A DNA stretch of 64,000 nucleotides from Mycolicibacter engbaekii (GCF_002101585.1 NZ_LQOT01000069.1:248001-312000), one strand, 5' to 3'. Positions 1-8,644 are shown, counted from the stretch's first letter. The notes: generated by a model not told the origin, from the sequence alone. A program made the numbers and translations.

Positions 1-1489
1 CGCGGGCCATCCCTGGCCGCTGTTGGACATGGTCCGCCCCTGGGACACCCTCGATGATTCCGAGAAGCGCCTGTTTGCCCGAATGGCCGAGGTGTTCGCC
101 GGATTCCAGAGCTACACCGATGCTCAGATCGGCCGGATTCTGGACTACCTGGAGGAGTCCGGGCAGCTCGACAACACCATCGTGGTGGTGATCTCCGACA
201 ACGGAGCCAGCGGCGAGGGCGGCCCGAACGGGTCTCCCAACGAGAACAAGTTCTTCAACGGCTATATCGACTCCGTCGAAGAGGCGATGAAGCTCTTCGA
301 TGAGCTCGGCAGCCCGGAGACCTACAACCACTATCCGGTCGGCTGGGCGATGGCGTTCAACACGCCCTACAAGCTCTACAAGCGCTATGCCTCCCACGAG
401 GGCGGCATCGCCGATCCGGCGATCATCAGCTGGCCCAAAGGGATCGCGGCGCACGGCGAGGTGCGCGACACCTACGTCAACGTCTGCGACGTGACCCCGA
501 CGGTCTACGACCTGCTCGGCATCACCGCTCCCGACACGGTGCGCGGCATTGCCCAGCGGCCGCTGGAGGGGGTGAGCTTCAAAGCCGCCCTCGAAGACCC
601 GGACGCCGACACCGGCAAGCACACGCAGTTCTATTCGATGTTGGGAACGCGTGGTATCTGGCACCGGGGCTGGTTCGCCAACACCGTGCACGCGGCGGCG
701 CCCTCGGGGTGGAGCAACTTCGACGACGACCGGTGGGAGCTCTATCACCTGGCCGAAGACCGCAGCCAGTGCCACGACCTGGCGGCCGAGCACCCCGAGA
801 AACTCGAAGAGCTCAAGCAGCTGTGGTTCTCCGAAGCGGAGCGTTACAACGGGCTTCCGCTGTCGGACCTGAACATCATCGAGATGCCGGCCCGGCAGCG
901 GCCGTACCTGTCGGGTGACCGCACCGCCTACACGTATTACCCGAACACCGCGGAGGTGCCGTTGGGAGCCTGCGTGGAGATCCGCGGGCGATCGTTCTCG
1001 GTGTTGGCGCGCGTCACGGTGGATTCGGCTGCCGCCGAGGGTGTGCTGTTCAAGCAGGGCGCACGGCACGGCGGCCACGCGCTGTTCGTACAGGACGGCA
1101 AGCTGCACTACGTCTACAACTTCCTCGGCGAGCGTGAGCAGTGGCTGTCCTCGGCCGATCCGATCCCGTTGGGAGACCACATCTTCGGCATCCGATTCGA
1201 GCGCACCGGCACCGTCGAGGGCAGCCACACCCCGGTGGGCGACGCCACGCTGTACATCGACGACACCGTGGTGGCCACCCTGACCGGGATGCTCGCCCAG
1301 CCGGGTGCCTTCGCGCTGGCCGGCGGCGGCGTCAGCGTGGGGCGCAACACCGGGCAAGCCGTGTCGTCGGCGTACCGTGCGCCGTTCGGCTTCACCGGTG
1401 GATCCATCGCGGATGTGGCCGTGGATGTCAGCGGCGAGCCGTACCTGGATGTGCGGAAGAGCATCGCCGCCGCATTCGCCCGGGATTGA
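1..1489 (+). CDS. atsA: Arylsulfatase, 3' part (5' end outside window)
   Basis: C-terminal portion of a type I sulfatase, which hydrolyses sulfate esters using a formylglycine made from an active-site Cys. The reading frame is open to the window edge, so the start and the C-x-P-x-R signature lie upstream. Visible family marks are the metal-site segment VVISDNGAS early in the fragment and the K...HEGG stretch followed by a WPKG motif, both typical of the end of the sulfatase core. A beta-rich C-terminal region of roughly 190 residues follows. The formylglycine-generating enzyme starts 5 bases after the stop, so the pair is very probably cotranscribed. The position beside rplN matches M. tuberculosis Rv0711 (atsA), from memory. 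The exact sulfate ester is unknown. Confidence 0.93.
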   Translation, partial: AGHPWPLLDMVRPWDTLDDSEKRLFARMAEVFAGFQSYTDAQIGRILDYLEESGQLDNTIVVVISDNGASGEGGPNGSPNENKFFNGYIDSVEEAMKLFDELGSPETYNHYPVGWAMAFNTPYKLYKRYASHEGGIADPAIISWPKGIAAHGEVRDTYVNVCDVTPTVYDLLGITAPDTVRGIAQRPLEGVSFKAALEDPDADTGKHTQFYSMLGTRGIWHRGWFANTVHAAAPSGWSNFDDDRWELYHLAEDRSQCHDLAAEHPEKLEELKQLWFSEAERYNGLPLSDLNIIEMPARQRPYLSGDRTAYTYYPNTAEVPLGACVEIRGRSFSVLARVTVDSAAAEGVLFKQGARHGGHALFVQDGKLHYVYNFLGEREQWLSSADPIPLGDHIFGIRFERTGTVEGSHTPVGDATLYIDDTVVATLTGMLAQPGAFALAGGGVSVGRNTGQAVSSAYRAPFGFTGGSIADVAVDVSGEPYLDVRKSIAAAFARD

Positions 1490-1493
1490 CGCC

Positions 1494-2402
1494 TTGCTGA
1501 CCGAACTCGTCGACATCCCGGCCGGGGTGTTCCGGATGGGTTCGACGAGCTTCTATCCCGAAGAGGCGCCGATCCACACTGTGGCGGTGCAGCCGTTCGC
1601 GCTGGAACGCCATCCGGTGACCAACGCCCAGTACGCCGCGTTCGTCGCCGCAACCGGCTATGTGACCGTCGCCGAACAGCACCTCGATCCCGCGCGCTAC
1701 GGCGACGCGCAGCCGGGTGCCCTGGTCTTCGCCCCGACATCCGGGCCGGTCGACCTGCGGGACTGGCGGCAGTGGTGGCGGTGGGTGCCCGGCGCCAACT
1801 GGCGGCACCCGCTGGGCCCGCACAGCGGCGTCGAGGACAAGCCCGATCACCCGGTGGTGCAGGTGGCCTACCCCGACGCGGCGGCGTACGCGCGGTGGGC
1901 GGGGCGGCGGCTGCCCACCGAAGCCGAATGGGAGTACGCCGCTCGGGCCGGGGCCGCGACCACCTATTCGTGGGGCGACGAGGAGAAGCCCGGCGGGGAA
2001 TTGATGGCCAACACCTGGCAGGGCGCCTTCCCGTACCGCAACGACGGCGCTCTGGGCTGGTCCGGGACGTCGCCGGTGGGCGCCTTTGCCGCCAACGCCT
2101 GGGGACTGCTCGACATGATCGGCAACGTCTGGGAGTGGACCACCACCGTCTTCTGGGCCCATCACCGCCTGGATGCACCGCCGAGTGCCTGCTGTGCTCC
2201 GGCCGCTGCCGGCGACCCCACCGTCAGCCAGACCCTCAAGGGCGGCTCGCACCTGTGTGCGCCCGAGTACTGCCACCGCTACCGGCCCGCCGCCAGATCG
2301 CCGCAGGCGCAGGACACCGGCACCAGCCATATCGGGTTTCGGTGCGCGACCGGGGGGTCGGAGAGCAATTTGGAGTCTGGCGATACGTCGCCTAAGCTCT
2401 AG
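1494..2402 (+). CDS. Formylglycine-generating enzyme (sulfatase-modifying factor)
   Basis: Oxidises the sulfatase active-site cysteine to formylglycine. The FGE-sulfatase fold is clear: an N-terminal VDIPAG-FRMGS strand, PTEAEWEYAARAG in the middle, GNVWEWT near residue 211, and a C-terminal HIGFRC. The two catalytic copper-binding cysteines are present as C255 and C260 in LCAPEYC. The TTG start at 1494 was chosen because it gives MLTELVDIPAG, which aligns with M. tuberculosis Rv0712, and yields 302 residues, the usual length. The open frame upstream of 1494 is only the shadow of atsA. It lies directly after its target sulfatase and before rplN. The tail after HIGFRC (about 18 residues) is polar and unremarkable. 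Confidence 0.95.
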   Translation: MLTELVDIPAGVFRMGSTSFYPEEAPIHTVAVQPFALERHPVTNAQYAAFVAATGYVTVAEQHLDPARYGDAQPGALVFAPTSGPVDLRDWRQWWRWVPGANWRHPLGPHSGVEDKPDHPVVQVAYPDAAAYARWAGRRLPTEAEWEYAARAGAATTYSWGDEEKPGGELMANTWQGAFPYRNDGALGWSGTSPVGAFAANAWGLLDMIGNVWEWTTTVFWAHHRLDAPPSACCAPAAAGDPTVSQTLKGGSHLCAPEYCHRYRPAARSPQAQDTGTSHIGFRCATGGSESNLESGDTSPKL

Positions 2403-2541
2403 GGGTTGCCATGTGCAGACCTCGGCTGGCGTGAGTTGGCCCTGCGTGCCCTTCGGCAATAAAGAAGACCATGCACGACCGGGGAGATTCCGGCATGCCA
2501 CTTGTCATGTCGCGCGTCGTCCCAACTACTGAGGAGATCTG

Positions 2542-2910
2542 GTGATTCAGCAGGAATCGCGGTTGAAGGTCGCCGACAACACCGGCGCCAAGGAGATCTT
2601 GTGCATCCGGGTGCTCGGCGGCTCGTCGCGGCGATACGCCGGCATCGGTGATGTCATCGTCGCGACTGTCAAGGACGCCATCCCGGGCGGCAACGTCAAA
2701 CGGGGCGACGTTGTGAAGGCCGTTGTGGTGCGCACCGCCAAGGAGCGTCGCCGCGCCGACGGCAGCTACATCAAGTTCGACGAGAACGCGGCCGTCATCA
2801 TCAAGGCCGACAACGACCCCCGTGGAACTCGCATCTTCGGGCCGGTCGGCCGTGAGCTGCGGGAGAAGCGGTTCATGAAGATCGTCTCGCTGGCACCGGA
2901 GGTGTTGTAG
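2542..2910 (+). CDS. rplN: 50S ribosomal protein L14
   Basis: Universal large-subunit protein that binds 23S rRNA near the L19 and elongation-factor side of the ribosome. 122 residues, the standard length, with the family opening MIQQESRLKVADNTGAK and the NRGTRIFGPV-type motif (here PRGTRIFGPV). GTG start with a strong Shine-Dalgarno (GAGGAG at 2531-2536). It opens the distal half of the S10/spc gene cluster here, separated from the FGE gene by 139 bases that contain no convincing ORF. A weak promoter-like pair (TTGGCC at 2436 and an A-rich hexamer about 17 bases on) may serve the operon. Confidence 0.98.
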   Translation: MIQQESRLKVADNTGAKEILCIRVLGGSSRRYAGIGDVIVATVKDAIPGGNVKRGDVVKAVVVRTAKERRRADGSYIKFDENAAVIIKADNDPRGTRIFGPVGRELREKRFMKIVSLAPEVL

Positions 2911-3228
2911 ATGAAGGTCCACAAGGGCGACACCGTCCTGGTCATCGCCGGTAAGGACAAGGGCGCCAAGGGCAAGGTCCTGCAGGCGTTCCCCACCCGC
3001 AACCGGGTGCTGGTCCAGGGCGTCAACCGGATCCGCAAGCACGTCGCGAACTCGGCCAACCAGGCCGGCGCCTCCTCGGGCGGGATCGTCACCCAGGAGG
3101 CTCCGATCCACGTCTCCAACGTGATGGTCGTCGACTCCGACGGCAAGCCCACCCGGATCGGTTACCGGGTGGACGCCGAGTCCGGCAAGAAGGTTCGCGT
3201 CTCCAAGCGCAACGGCAAGGACATCTAG
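2911..3228 (+). CDS. rplX: 50S ribosomal protein L24
   Basis: Assembly-initiator protein of the large subunit. 105 residues with the N-terminal KOW motif (KGDTVLVIAGKDKGAKGKV) and the central INxxxKH-type segment (NRIRKHVANS). The ATG follows the rplN stop with no spacer, so the two are translationally coupled. Length and sequence are ordinary for mycobacteria. Confidence 0.98.
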   Translation: MKVHKGDTVLVIAGKDKGAKGKVLQAFPTRNRVLVQGVNRIRKHVANSANQAGASSGGIVTQEAPIHVSNVMVVDSDGKPTRIGYRVDAESGKKVRVSKRNGKDI

Positions 3229-3230
3229 AG

Positions 3231-3794
3231 ATGACGACTGCAGAAAAGATCCAGCCTCGGCTGAAGGTGCGCTACCGCGAGGAGATCCGGGACGCGCTCA
3301 ACAAAGAGTTCAACTACGCCAACGTGATGCAGATCCCGGGCGTGGTGAAGGTCGTGGTGAACATGGGCGTCGGTGAAGCCGCCCGGGACGCCAAGCTGAT
3401 CAACAACGCGGTCAACGACCTGGCCGCGATCACCGGCCAAAAGCCGGAGATCCGCAAGGCCCGGCTGTCCATCGCCCAGTTCAAGCTGCGCGAGGGCATG
3501 CCGATCGGTGCCCGGGTCACCCTGCGCGGTGACCGGATGTGGGAGTTCCTGGACCGGCTCACCTCGATCGCGCTGCCGCGTATCCGCGACTTCCGCGGGC
3601 TTTCGCCCAAGCAGTTCGATGGTTCCGGCAACTACACCTTCGGGCTCGCCGAGCAGTCGATGTTCCACGAGATCGACGTGGACTCCATCGACCGCCCGCG
3701 GGGGATGAACATCACTGTCGTCACCTCGGCGACCAACGACGACGAAGGGCGAGCGCTACTGCGGGCTCTCGGCTTTCCGTTCAAGGAGAACTGA
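3231..3794 (+). CDS. rplE: 50S ribosomal protein L5
   Basis: Central-protuberance protein that binds 5S rRNA and contacts P-site tRNA. 187 residues with the conserved core VVKVVVNMGVGEA, the AITGQKP segment and the C-terminal FGLAEQ / RGMNITVVTSA motifs. It starts 2 bases after rplX. Ordinary length and no anomalies. Confidence 0.98.
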   Translation: MTTAEKIQPRLKVRYREEIRDALNKEFNYANVMQIPGVVKVVVNMGVGEAARDAKLINNAVNDLAAITGQKPEIRKARLSIAQFKLREGMPIGARVTLRGDRMWEFLDRLTSIALPRIRDFRGLSPKQFDGSGNYTFGLAEQSMFHEIDVDSIDRPRGMNITVVTSATNDDEGRALLRALGFPFKEN

Positions 3795-3799
3795 CCACC

Positions 3800-3985
3800 A
3801 TGGCTAAGAAAGCGTTGGTTATCAAGGCGGCTCGCAAGCCCAAGTTCGCGGTGCGCGCCTACACCCGCTGCAACAAGTGCGGCCGCCCGCGTGCGGTGCT
3901 CCGGAAGTTCGGCCTGTGCCGAATCTGCCTGCGCGAAATGGCGCACGCCGGCGAGCTGCCCGGTGTGCAGAAGAGCAGCTGGTGA
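3800..3985 (+). CDS. rpsZ: 30S ribosomal protein S14, zinc-binding type Z
   Basis: Small 61-residue S14 of the zinc-ribbon class. Zinc ligands are C24, C27, C40 and C43 (CNKC and CRIC). Mycobacteria usually also carry a longer zinc-free S14 elsewhere that replaces it under zinc starvation; that gene is not in this window. The ATG at 3800 is chosen because it gives the family start MAKKALVIKA. An open frame runs further upstream but only as a shadow of rplE. It lies 5 bases after rplE and 19 before rpsH. Confidence 0.97.
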   Translation: MAKKALVIKAARKPKFAVRAYTRCNKCGRPRAVLRKFGLCRICLREMAHAGELPGVQKSSW

Positions 3986-4004
3986 GGGTGGAGGAGCAGC
4001 CTAA

Positions 4005-4403
4005 ATGACTATGACGGATCCGATCGCGGACTTCCTGACCCGTCTGCGGAACGCCAACTCGGCGTACCACGAGGAGGTGACCCTCCCGCACTCGAAGATC
4101 AAGGCCAACATCGCCGAGATCCTCAAGCGCGAGGGCTACATCACCGACTACCACGTCGAAGACGCCCGGGTGGGCAAGTCGCTGGTGGTCAACCTCAAGT
4201 ACGGCCCGAACCGCGAGCGCAGCCTCGCCGGTCTGCGCCGGGTGTCCAAGCCGGGCCTGCGGGTCTACGCAAAGTCGACCAACCTGCCTCGGGTGCTCGG
4301 CGGCCTGGGCGTGGCGATCATCTCCACGTCCTCGGGTCTGCTCACCGACCGTCAGGCGGCCAGGCAGGGCGTGGGCGGCGAAGTCCTCGCGTACGTGTGG
4401 TGA
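4005..4403 (+). CDS. rpsH: 30S ribosomal protein S8
   Basis: Primary 16S rRNA-binding protein of the small-subunit platform; in many bacteria it also represses the spc operon. 132 residues with the family start MTMTDPIADFLTRLRNA and the C-terminal STSSGLLTDRQA-type signature. A GGAGGAG-type Shine-Dalgarno lies about 10 bases before the ATG. Confidence 0.98.
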   Translation: MTMTDPIADFLTRLRNANSAYHEEVTLPHSKIKANIAEILKREGYITDYHVEDARVGKSLVVNLKYGPNRERSLAGLRRVSKPGLRVYAKSTNLPRVLGGLGVAIISTSSGLLTDRQAARQGVGGEVLAYVW

Positions 4404-4416
4404 GGGAGTAGCAGAC

Positions 4417-4956
4417 ATGTCGCGTATTGGTAAGCAGCCGGTCCCGGTTCCCGCCGGGGTCGACGTGACCATCGATGGTCAGAACGTATCGGTCAAGGGG
4501 CCCAAGGGCACCCTCGAGCTCACCGTGGCGGAGCCGATCAGCGTCGCCCGCAACGACGACGGCGCTCTGGTGGTGACCCGCCCGGACGACGACCGGCGCA
4601 ACCGGTCGCTGCACGGCCTGAGCCGCACCCTGCTGGCCAACCTGGTCACCGGGGTGTCCGAGGGCTACGTCCGCAAGATGGAGATCTTCGGCGTCGGCTA
4701 CCGCGTCGCGCTCAAGGGCAGCGACCTGGAGTTCGCGCTGGGTTACAGCCACCCGGTGCTGATCAAGGCTCCGGAGGGCATCACCTTTGCGGTGGAGACG
4801 CCCACCAAGTTCTCGGTCTCGGGCATCGACAAGCAGAAGGTCGGCCAGATCTCGGCGAACATCCGCCGCCTGCGCCGCCCCGACCCCTACAAGGGCAAGG
4901 GCGTGCGCTACGAGGGTGAGCAGGTTCGCCGCAAGGTCGGAAAGACAGGTAAGTAG
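4417..4956 (+). CDS. rplF: 50S ribosomal protein L6
   Basis: Large-subunit protein near the sarcin-ricin loop and factor-binding site. 179 residues, made of the usual duplicated fold. It opens with MSRIGKQPVPVPAGV and ends with RRPDPYKGKGVRYEGE, the L6 signature. It follows rpsH by 13 bases and precedes rplR by 2. Confidence 0.98.
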   Translation: MSRIGKQPVPVPAGVDVTIDGQNVSVKGPKGTLELTVAEPISVARNDDGALVVTRPDDDRRNRSLHGLSRTLLANLVTGVSEGYVRKMEIFGVGYRVALKGSDLEFALGYSHPVLIKAPEGITFAVETPTKFSVSGIDKQKVGQISANIRRLRRPDPYKGKGVRYEGEQVRRKVGKTGK

Positions 4957-4958
4957 TC

Positions 4959-5366
4959 ATGGCGCAATCACAGACGGGCACCCCGGTCCGCAAACCCGTC
5001 GGGCAGAACATCTCCGAGGTTCGGCGCACGCACCGCATCCGTCGGCACGCGCGGTTGCGCAAGAAGGTCGCCGGCACCGCCGAGCGTCCCCGGCTGGTGG
5101 TGCACCGCTCTTCGCGGCACATTCACGTGCAGCTGGTCGACGACCTGGCCGGCCACACGGTGGCAGCGGCATCGTCGATCGAGGCCGACGTGCGGGCCGT
5201 GGACGGCGACAAGAAGGCCCACAGTGTGCGGGTCGGACAGCTGATCGCCGAGCGCGCCAAGGCCGCCGGCGTGCAGGATGTGGTGTTCGACCGCGGTGGC
5301 TACACCTACGGCGGCCGGATCGCTGCGTTGGCCGACGCGGCGCGCGAGGGCGGATTGAACTTCTGA
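4959..5366 (+). CDS. rplR: 50S ribosomal protein L18
   Basis: 5S rRNA-binding protein of the central protuberance. 135 residues with the conserved RRHARLRKKVAGTAERPRL region and the C-terminal FDRGGYTYGGR motif. The basic N-terminal tail is as expected for actinobacteria. Confidence 0.98.
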   Translation: MAQSQTGTPVRKPVGQNISEVRRTHRIRRHARLRKKVAGTAERPRLVVHRSSRHIHVQLVDDLAGHTVAAASSIEADVRAVDGDKKAHSVRVGQLIAERAKAAGVQDVVFDRGGYTYGGRIAALADAAREGGLNF

Positions 5367-5400
5367 TGACTGACGTGAAGATGACTGGAAGGACCGCATG

Positions 5401-6099
5401 ATGGCGGAGCAGCCGACAGGGGCCTCCTCGGCAGGTCCCGACACGGGCAGCCGCAGCGAGGGACGCGACAACCGTGACAACCGCGACAACCGGGGTGGCC
5501 GCGGTGGCCGCGACGGTGGCCGCGGTGGCCGCGACAACCGCGACGGCGACAAGAGCAACTACCTGGAGCGCGTGGTCGCGATCAACCGGGTCTCCAAGGT
5601 GGTCAAGGGCGGTCGCCGGTTCAGCTTCACCGCGCTGGTGATCGTCGGCGACGGCCACGGCCTGGTGGGCGTCGGCTACGGCAAGGCCAAGGAAGTTCCG
5701 GCCGCGATCGCCAAGGGTGTCGAGGAGGCCCGCAAGGGCTTCTTCCGGGTGCCGCTGATCGGTGGCACCATCACCCACCCGGTGCAGGGTGAAGCCGCCG
5801 CCGGTGTGGTGTTCCTGCGCCCGGCCAGCCCCGGTACCGGTGTGATCGCCGGTGGTGCGGTGCGCGCGGTGCTGGAATGCGCCGGGGTGCACGACATCCT
5901 GTCCAAGTCGCTGGGCAGCGACAACGCGATCAACGTGGTGCACGCCACCGTTGCCGCGCTGAAGATGCTGCAGCGTCCCGAAGAGGTGGCGGCCCGGCGT
6001 GGCCTGCCCATCGAAGATGTTGCGCCGGCCGCGATGCTCAAGGCTCGTCGCGAGAGCGATGCTCTGGCTGCCGCCGCGGCGCGGGAAGGCACGGCATAA
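5401..6099 (+). CDS. rpsE: 30S ribosomal protein S5 with RG-rich N-terminal extension
   Basis: Small-subunit protein involved in decoding accuracy and mRNA unwinding at the entry site. The conserved body starts near residue 48 (NYLERVVAINRVSKVVKGGRR) and carries the GYGKAKEV signature. Two adjacent ATGs exist at 5398 and 5401. The second gives MAEQP, the start I recall for the M. tuberculosis protein, so I use it (232 residues). Residues about 20-45 form a low-complexity tail of DNR and GGR units, encoded by repeated 9-mers around 5494-5530. Such tails occur in mycobacterial S5, but this one is unusually regular. Confidence 0.97.
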   Translation: MAEQPTGASSAGPDTGSRSEGRDNRDNRDNRGGRGGRDGGRGGRDNRDGDKSNYLERVVAINRVSKVVKGGRRFSFTALVIVGDGHGLVGVGYGKAKEVPAAIAKGVEEARKGFFRVPLIGGTITHPVQGEAAAGVVFLRPASPGTGVIAGGAVRAVLECAGVHDILSKSLGSDNAINVVHATVAALKMLQRPEEVAARRGLPIEDVAPAAMLKARRESDALAAAAAREGTA

Positions 6100-6101
6100 C
6101 C

Positions 6102-6284
6102 ATGGCAAACCTGAAGATCACCCAGGTCCGCGGCACCATCGGTGCACGCTGGAAGCAGCGCGAGAGCCTGCGTACCCTGGGCCTGCGCAAGATCCGCCAG
6201 TCGGTGGTGCGTGAGGACAACCCCCAGACCCGTGGCCTGATCCGGGTTGTTCACCACCTCGTGCATGTGGAGGAAGCCGAATGA
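6102..6284 (+). CDS. rpmD: 50S ribosomal protein L30
   Basis: Short 60-residue large-subunit protein. The sequence MANLKITQVRGTIG followed by the TLGLRKI and VRGLIxxVxHLV-type motifs (RGLIRVVHHLV) is diagnostic. Its ATG at 6102 is 2 bases after the rpsE stop. Its last codon overlaps the rplO start in an ATGA junction, so translation is coupled. The upstream in-frame extension is a shadow of rpsE. Confidence 0.97.
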   Translation: MANLKITQVRGTIGARWKQRESLRTLGLRKIRQSVVREDNPQTRGLIRVVHHLVHVEEAE

Positions 6285-6721
6285 CCATCAAGCTGCACGA
6301 CCTGCGCCCGGCGCCCGGGTCGAACACCAAGAAGACCCGTGTCGGTCGCGGTGAGGGCTCCAAGGGTAAGACCGCCGGTCGCGGTACCAAGGGCACCAAG
6401 GCGCGTAAGAACGTGCCGGTCGCGTTCGAGGGTGGGCAGATGCCGATCCACATGCGGTTGCCCAAGCTGAAGGGCTTCCGTAACCGGTTCCGCACCGAGT
6501 ACGAGGTCGTCAATGTCGGCGACATCAACCGGCTGTTCCCCGAGGGCGGCACCGTCGGCCTCGACGAGCTCGTGGCCAAGGGTGCCGTGCGCAAGAACAC
6601 GCTGGTCAAGGTGCTCGGCGACGGCAAGCTGACGGTCAAGGCCGACGTCACCGCGCACAAGTTCAGCGGCAGCGCCCGCGACAAGATCACCGCGGCCGGA
6701 GGCACCGCCACCGAGCTGTAA
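6281..6721 (+). CDS. rplO: 50S ribosomal protein L15
   Basis: Late-assembly large-subunit protein of 146 residues. It has the glycine-rich basic N-terminal half (KKTRVGRGEGSKGKTAGRG) that threads into rRNA, and the FEGGQMPIHMRLPKLKGF signature. It is the last gene of this ribosomal block; the strong hairpin at 6762-6799 follows, so secY is transcribed separately here. Confidence 0.98.
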   Translation: MTIKLHDLRPAPGSNTKKTRVGRGEGSKGKTAGRGTKGTKARKNVPVAFEGGQMPIHMRLPKLKGFRNRFRTEYEVVNVGDINRLFPEGGTVGLDELVAKGAVRKNTLVKVLGDGKLTVKADVTAHKFSGSARDKITAAGGTATEL

Positions 6722-6761
6722 GAGTCTCGAAGGCGGGCGGCATCACGCCGGCCGCCGGACA

Positions 6762-6799
6762 CAGAATCGCACTCCACCACACGGTGGGGTGCGATTCTG
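6762..6799 (+). terminator. Long-stem hairpin after rplO
   Basis: Inverted repeat with a 17-base-pair stem (one G-T wobble) and the 4-base loop ACAC. The outer arms are CAGAATCGCAC and GTGCGATTCTG. No T-run follows, which is common for mycobacterial terminators. It lies 40 bases after the rplO stop and 72 before sppA, exactly where the ribosomal operon should end. Confidence 0.8.
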
Positions 6800-6871
6800 C
6801 GTTGGCGTGGGTATCGCCCGCCGCGCTGCGCACGCCCTGCCCGCTCCCATGCCGCCGGTAGGCTCGAATCC

Positions 6872-8644
6872 ATGTTCTCTCTGCTGCCCGGGGTACCCGG
6901 CATCGACGGCCTGCGCGGCGTTGCGCGCCGTCTCGACACCGCCCGGCACCACGGCGTGCCCAACGGCGTCATCCTCGAACTCGACCTGCAAGAGCTTCCT
7001 CACGAGACCAGCGCCTTCGACCCGCTGGCGCTGATCCGTTCCGGTGGCCGACCGCCGGTGCTGCGCGACGTGGTGGCCGCGATCCACCGGGCGGCACAAG
7101 ACCCTCGGGTGGCGGGGTTGATCGCCCGGGTACAGCTGTCGGCGGCCGCCGCCGGGCCGGTGCAGGAGCTGCGGGCCGCTGTCGCCGAATTCAGCGCCGT
7201 CAAGCCATCCGTGGCCTGGGCGGAGACCTATCCGGGCACGCTGTCCTACTACCTGGCCTCGGCGTTCGGTGAGATCTGGATGCAGCCGTCGGGCACCGTC
7301 GGGCTGGTCGGTTTCGCCACCAGCGCGACCTTTCTGCGTACCGCCCTGGACAAGGCCGGTATCGAGGCACAGTTCGTCGCCCGGGGCGAGTACAAGTCCG
7401 CGGCCAACCTTTTCACCCAGGACTCCTACACCGATGCGCACCGCGAGGCCGACACCGCGCTGGTGCAGAGCCTGCATGCGCAGGTGCGCGCGGCGGTCGC
7501 CGAATCGCGCAAGCTCGACGCCGGCGTCGTCGATGCCCTGGCCGACAAGGCGCCGCTGCTGCGCGACGACGCACAGCGGTCGGGGCTGATCGACCGGATC
7601 GGCTTTCGTGACCAGGCCTACGACCGGATCGCCGAACTCACCGGAGCCAGGGAGATATCCGGCGCCGACGACGACGACGCGCCGCCGCGCCTGTACCTGA
7701 CGCGCTACGCGCATGCCACCACGCCCGGGTCGGGCCCGCCGTTGCCGGGACGCAAACCCAAACCGGTGATCGCCGTGGTGACGGTGGCCGGGGCGATCGT
7801 GAGCGGCTCGGGCGGTCCACCGCTGTCGCCGCTGGGCAACCGCAGTGTGGGCGGTGACACCATCGCCGCCGCGCTGCGGGAGGCGGCCGCCGACGATGAC
7901 GTGGCCGCGATCGTGTTGCGGGTAGACAGTCCGGGAGGGTCGGTCACCGGTTCGGAAACCATCTGGCGGGCCGTGCAGCAGGCACGTGCTGCGGGCAAGC
8001 CGGTGGTGGCCTCGATGGGCGCGGTCGCCGCATCCGGCGGGTACTACATCTCCGCCTGCACGGATGCCATCGTGGCCAATCCGGGCACCATCACCGGATC
8101 CATCGGCGTGGTGACCGGCAAGTTGGTGGCCCGTGCTCTCAAGGACCGGCTGGGGGTGGGCAGCGATGCGGTGCGTACCGGCGCCAACGCCGACGCCTGG
8201 TCGATGGACGCGCCCTTCACCGCCGAACAGCAGGGGCAGGTGGAGACCGAGGCCGATCTGTTCTACGACGACTTCGTCGCCCGGGTGGCGGAAGGCCGCA
8301 ACCTGTCCACCGAAGAGGTCGACGCGGTGGCGCGAGGGCGGGTGTGGACCGGCGCGGACGCGGCCGAGCGCGGACTGGTCGACGAACTGGGCGGCCTGCG
8401 CACGGCGGTACGCCGGGCGAAGGTGTTGGCCGGACTCGATGCGGATGCGCAGGTCCGCACCGCGTCGTATCCGGGCTCGTCGTGGTGGGAATTCATCCGG
8501 CCGCGCCCGTCGTCGCAGCCGGCGGCGGCGGTGTCCGATGCGGTCGGCGGCTTGGTGGTGCGCTCTCTGGTCGGAGTGGTCGAGCACATCGAACGCTCGG
8601 TCAACGGTGCGCACGTGCTGTGGCTGGGGGAGTCGCGCTGGTAA
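6872..8644 (+). CDS. sppA: Signal peptide peptidase SppA, 67K type
   Basis: Membrane-associated serine protease that digests cleaved signal peptides. 590 residues with the tandem-domain layout of long SppA proteins. The general-base Lys sits in the N-terminal domain (K175 in GEYKSA) and the nucleophilic Ser in the C-terminal domain (S388 in AVAASGGYYIS), followed by the TGSIGVV signature. I see no strong N-terminal transmembrane segment, so membrane attachment may be peripheral. The locus matches Rv0724 of M. tuberculosis. The gene is convergent with the serine hydrolase that ends at 8677. Confidence 0.94.
   Translation: MFSLLPGVPGIDGLRGVARRLDTARHHGVPNGVILELDLQELPHETSAFDPLALIRSGGRPPVLRDVVAAIHRAAQDPRVAGLIARVQLSAAAAGPVQELRAAVAEFSAVKPSVAWAETYPGTLSYYLASAFGEIWMQPSGTVGLVGFATSATFLRTALDKAGIEAQFVARGEYKSAANLFTQDSYTDAHREADTALVQSLHAQVRAAVAESRKLDAGVVDALADKAPLLRDDAQRSGLIDRIGFRDQAYDRIAELTGAREISGADDDDAPPRLYLTRYAHATTPGSGPPLPGRKPKPVIAVVTVAGAIVSGSGGPPLSPLGNRSVGGDTIAAALREAAADDDVAAIVLRVDSPGGSVTGSETIWRAVQQARAAGKPVVASMGAVAASGGYYISACTDAIVANPGTITGSIGVVTGKLVARALKDRLGVGSDAVRTGANADAWSMDAPFTAEQQGQVETEADLFYDDFVARVAEGRNLSTEEVDAVARGRVWTGADAAERGLVDELGGLRTAVRRAKVLAGLDADAQVRTASYPGSSWWEFIRPRPSSQPAAAVSDAVGGLVVRSLVGVVEHIERSVNGAHVLWLGESRW

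Noticed and set aside
2403..2541. Promoter for rplN (TTGGCC and an A-rich hexamer about 17 bases on)
   Set aside because: The hexamers match consensus poorly and the genes upstream are on the same strand, so read-through is equally possible.
5392..5560. CRISPR-like repeat array in the repetitive stretch of rpsE
   Set aside because: The units are 9-base coding repeats in frame with S5 and have no spacers.
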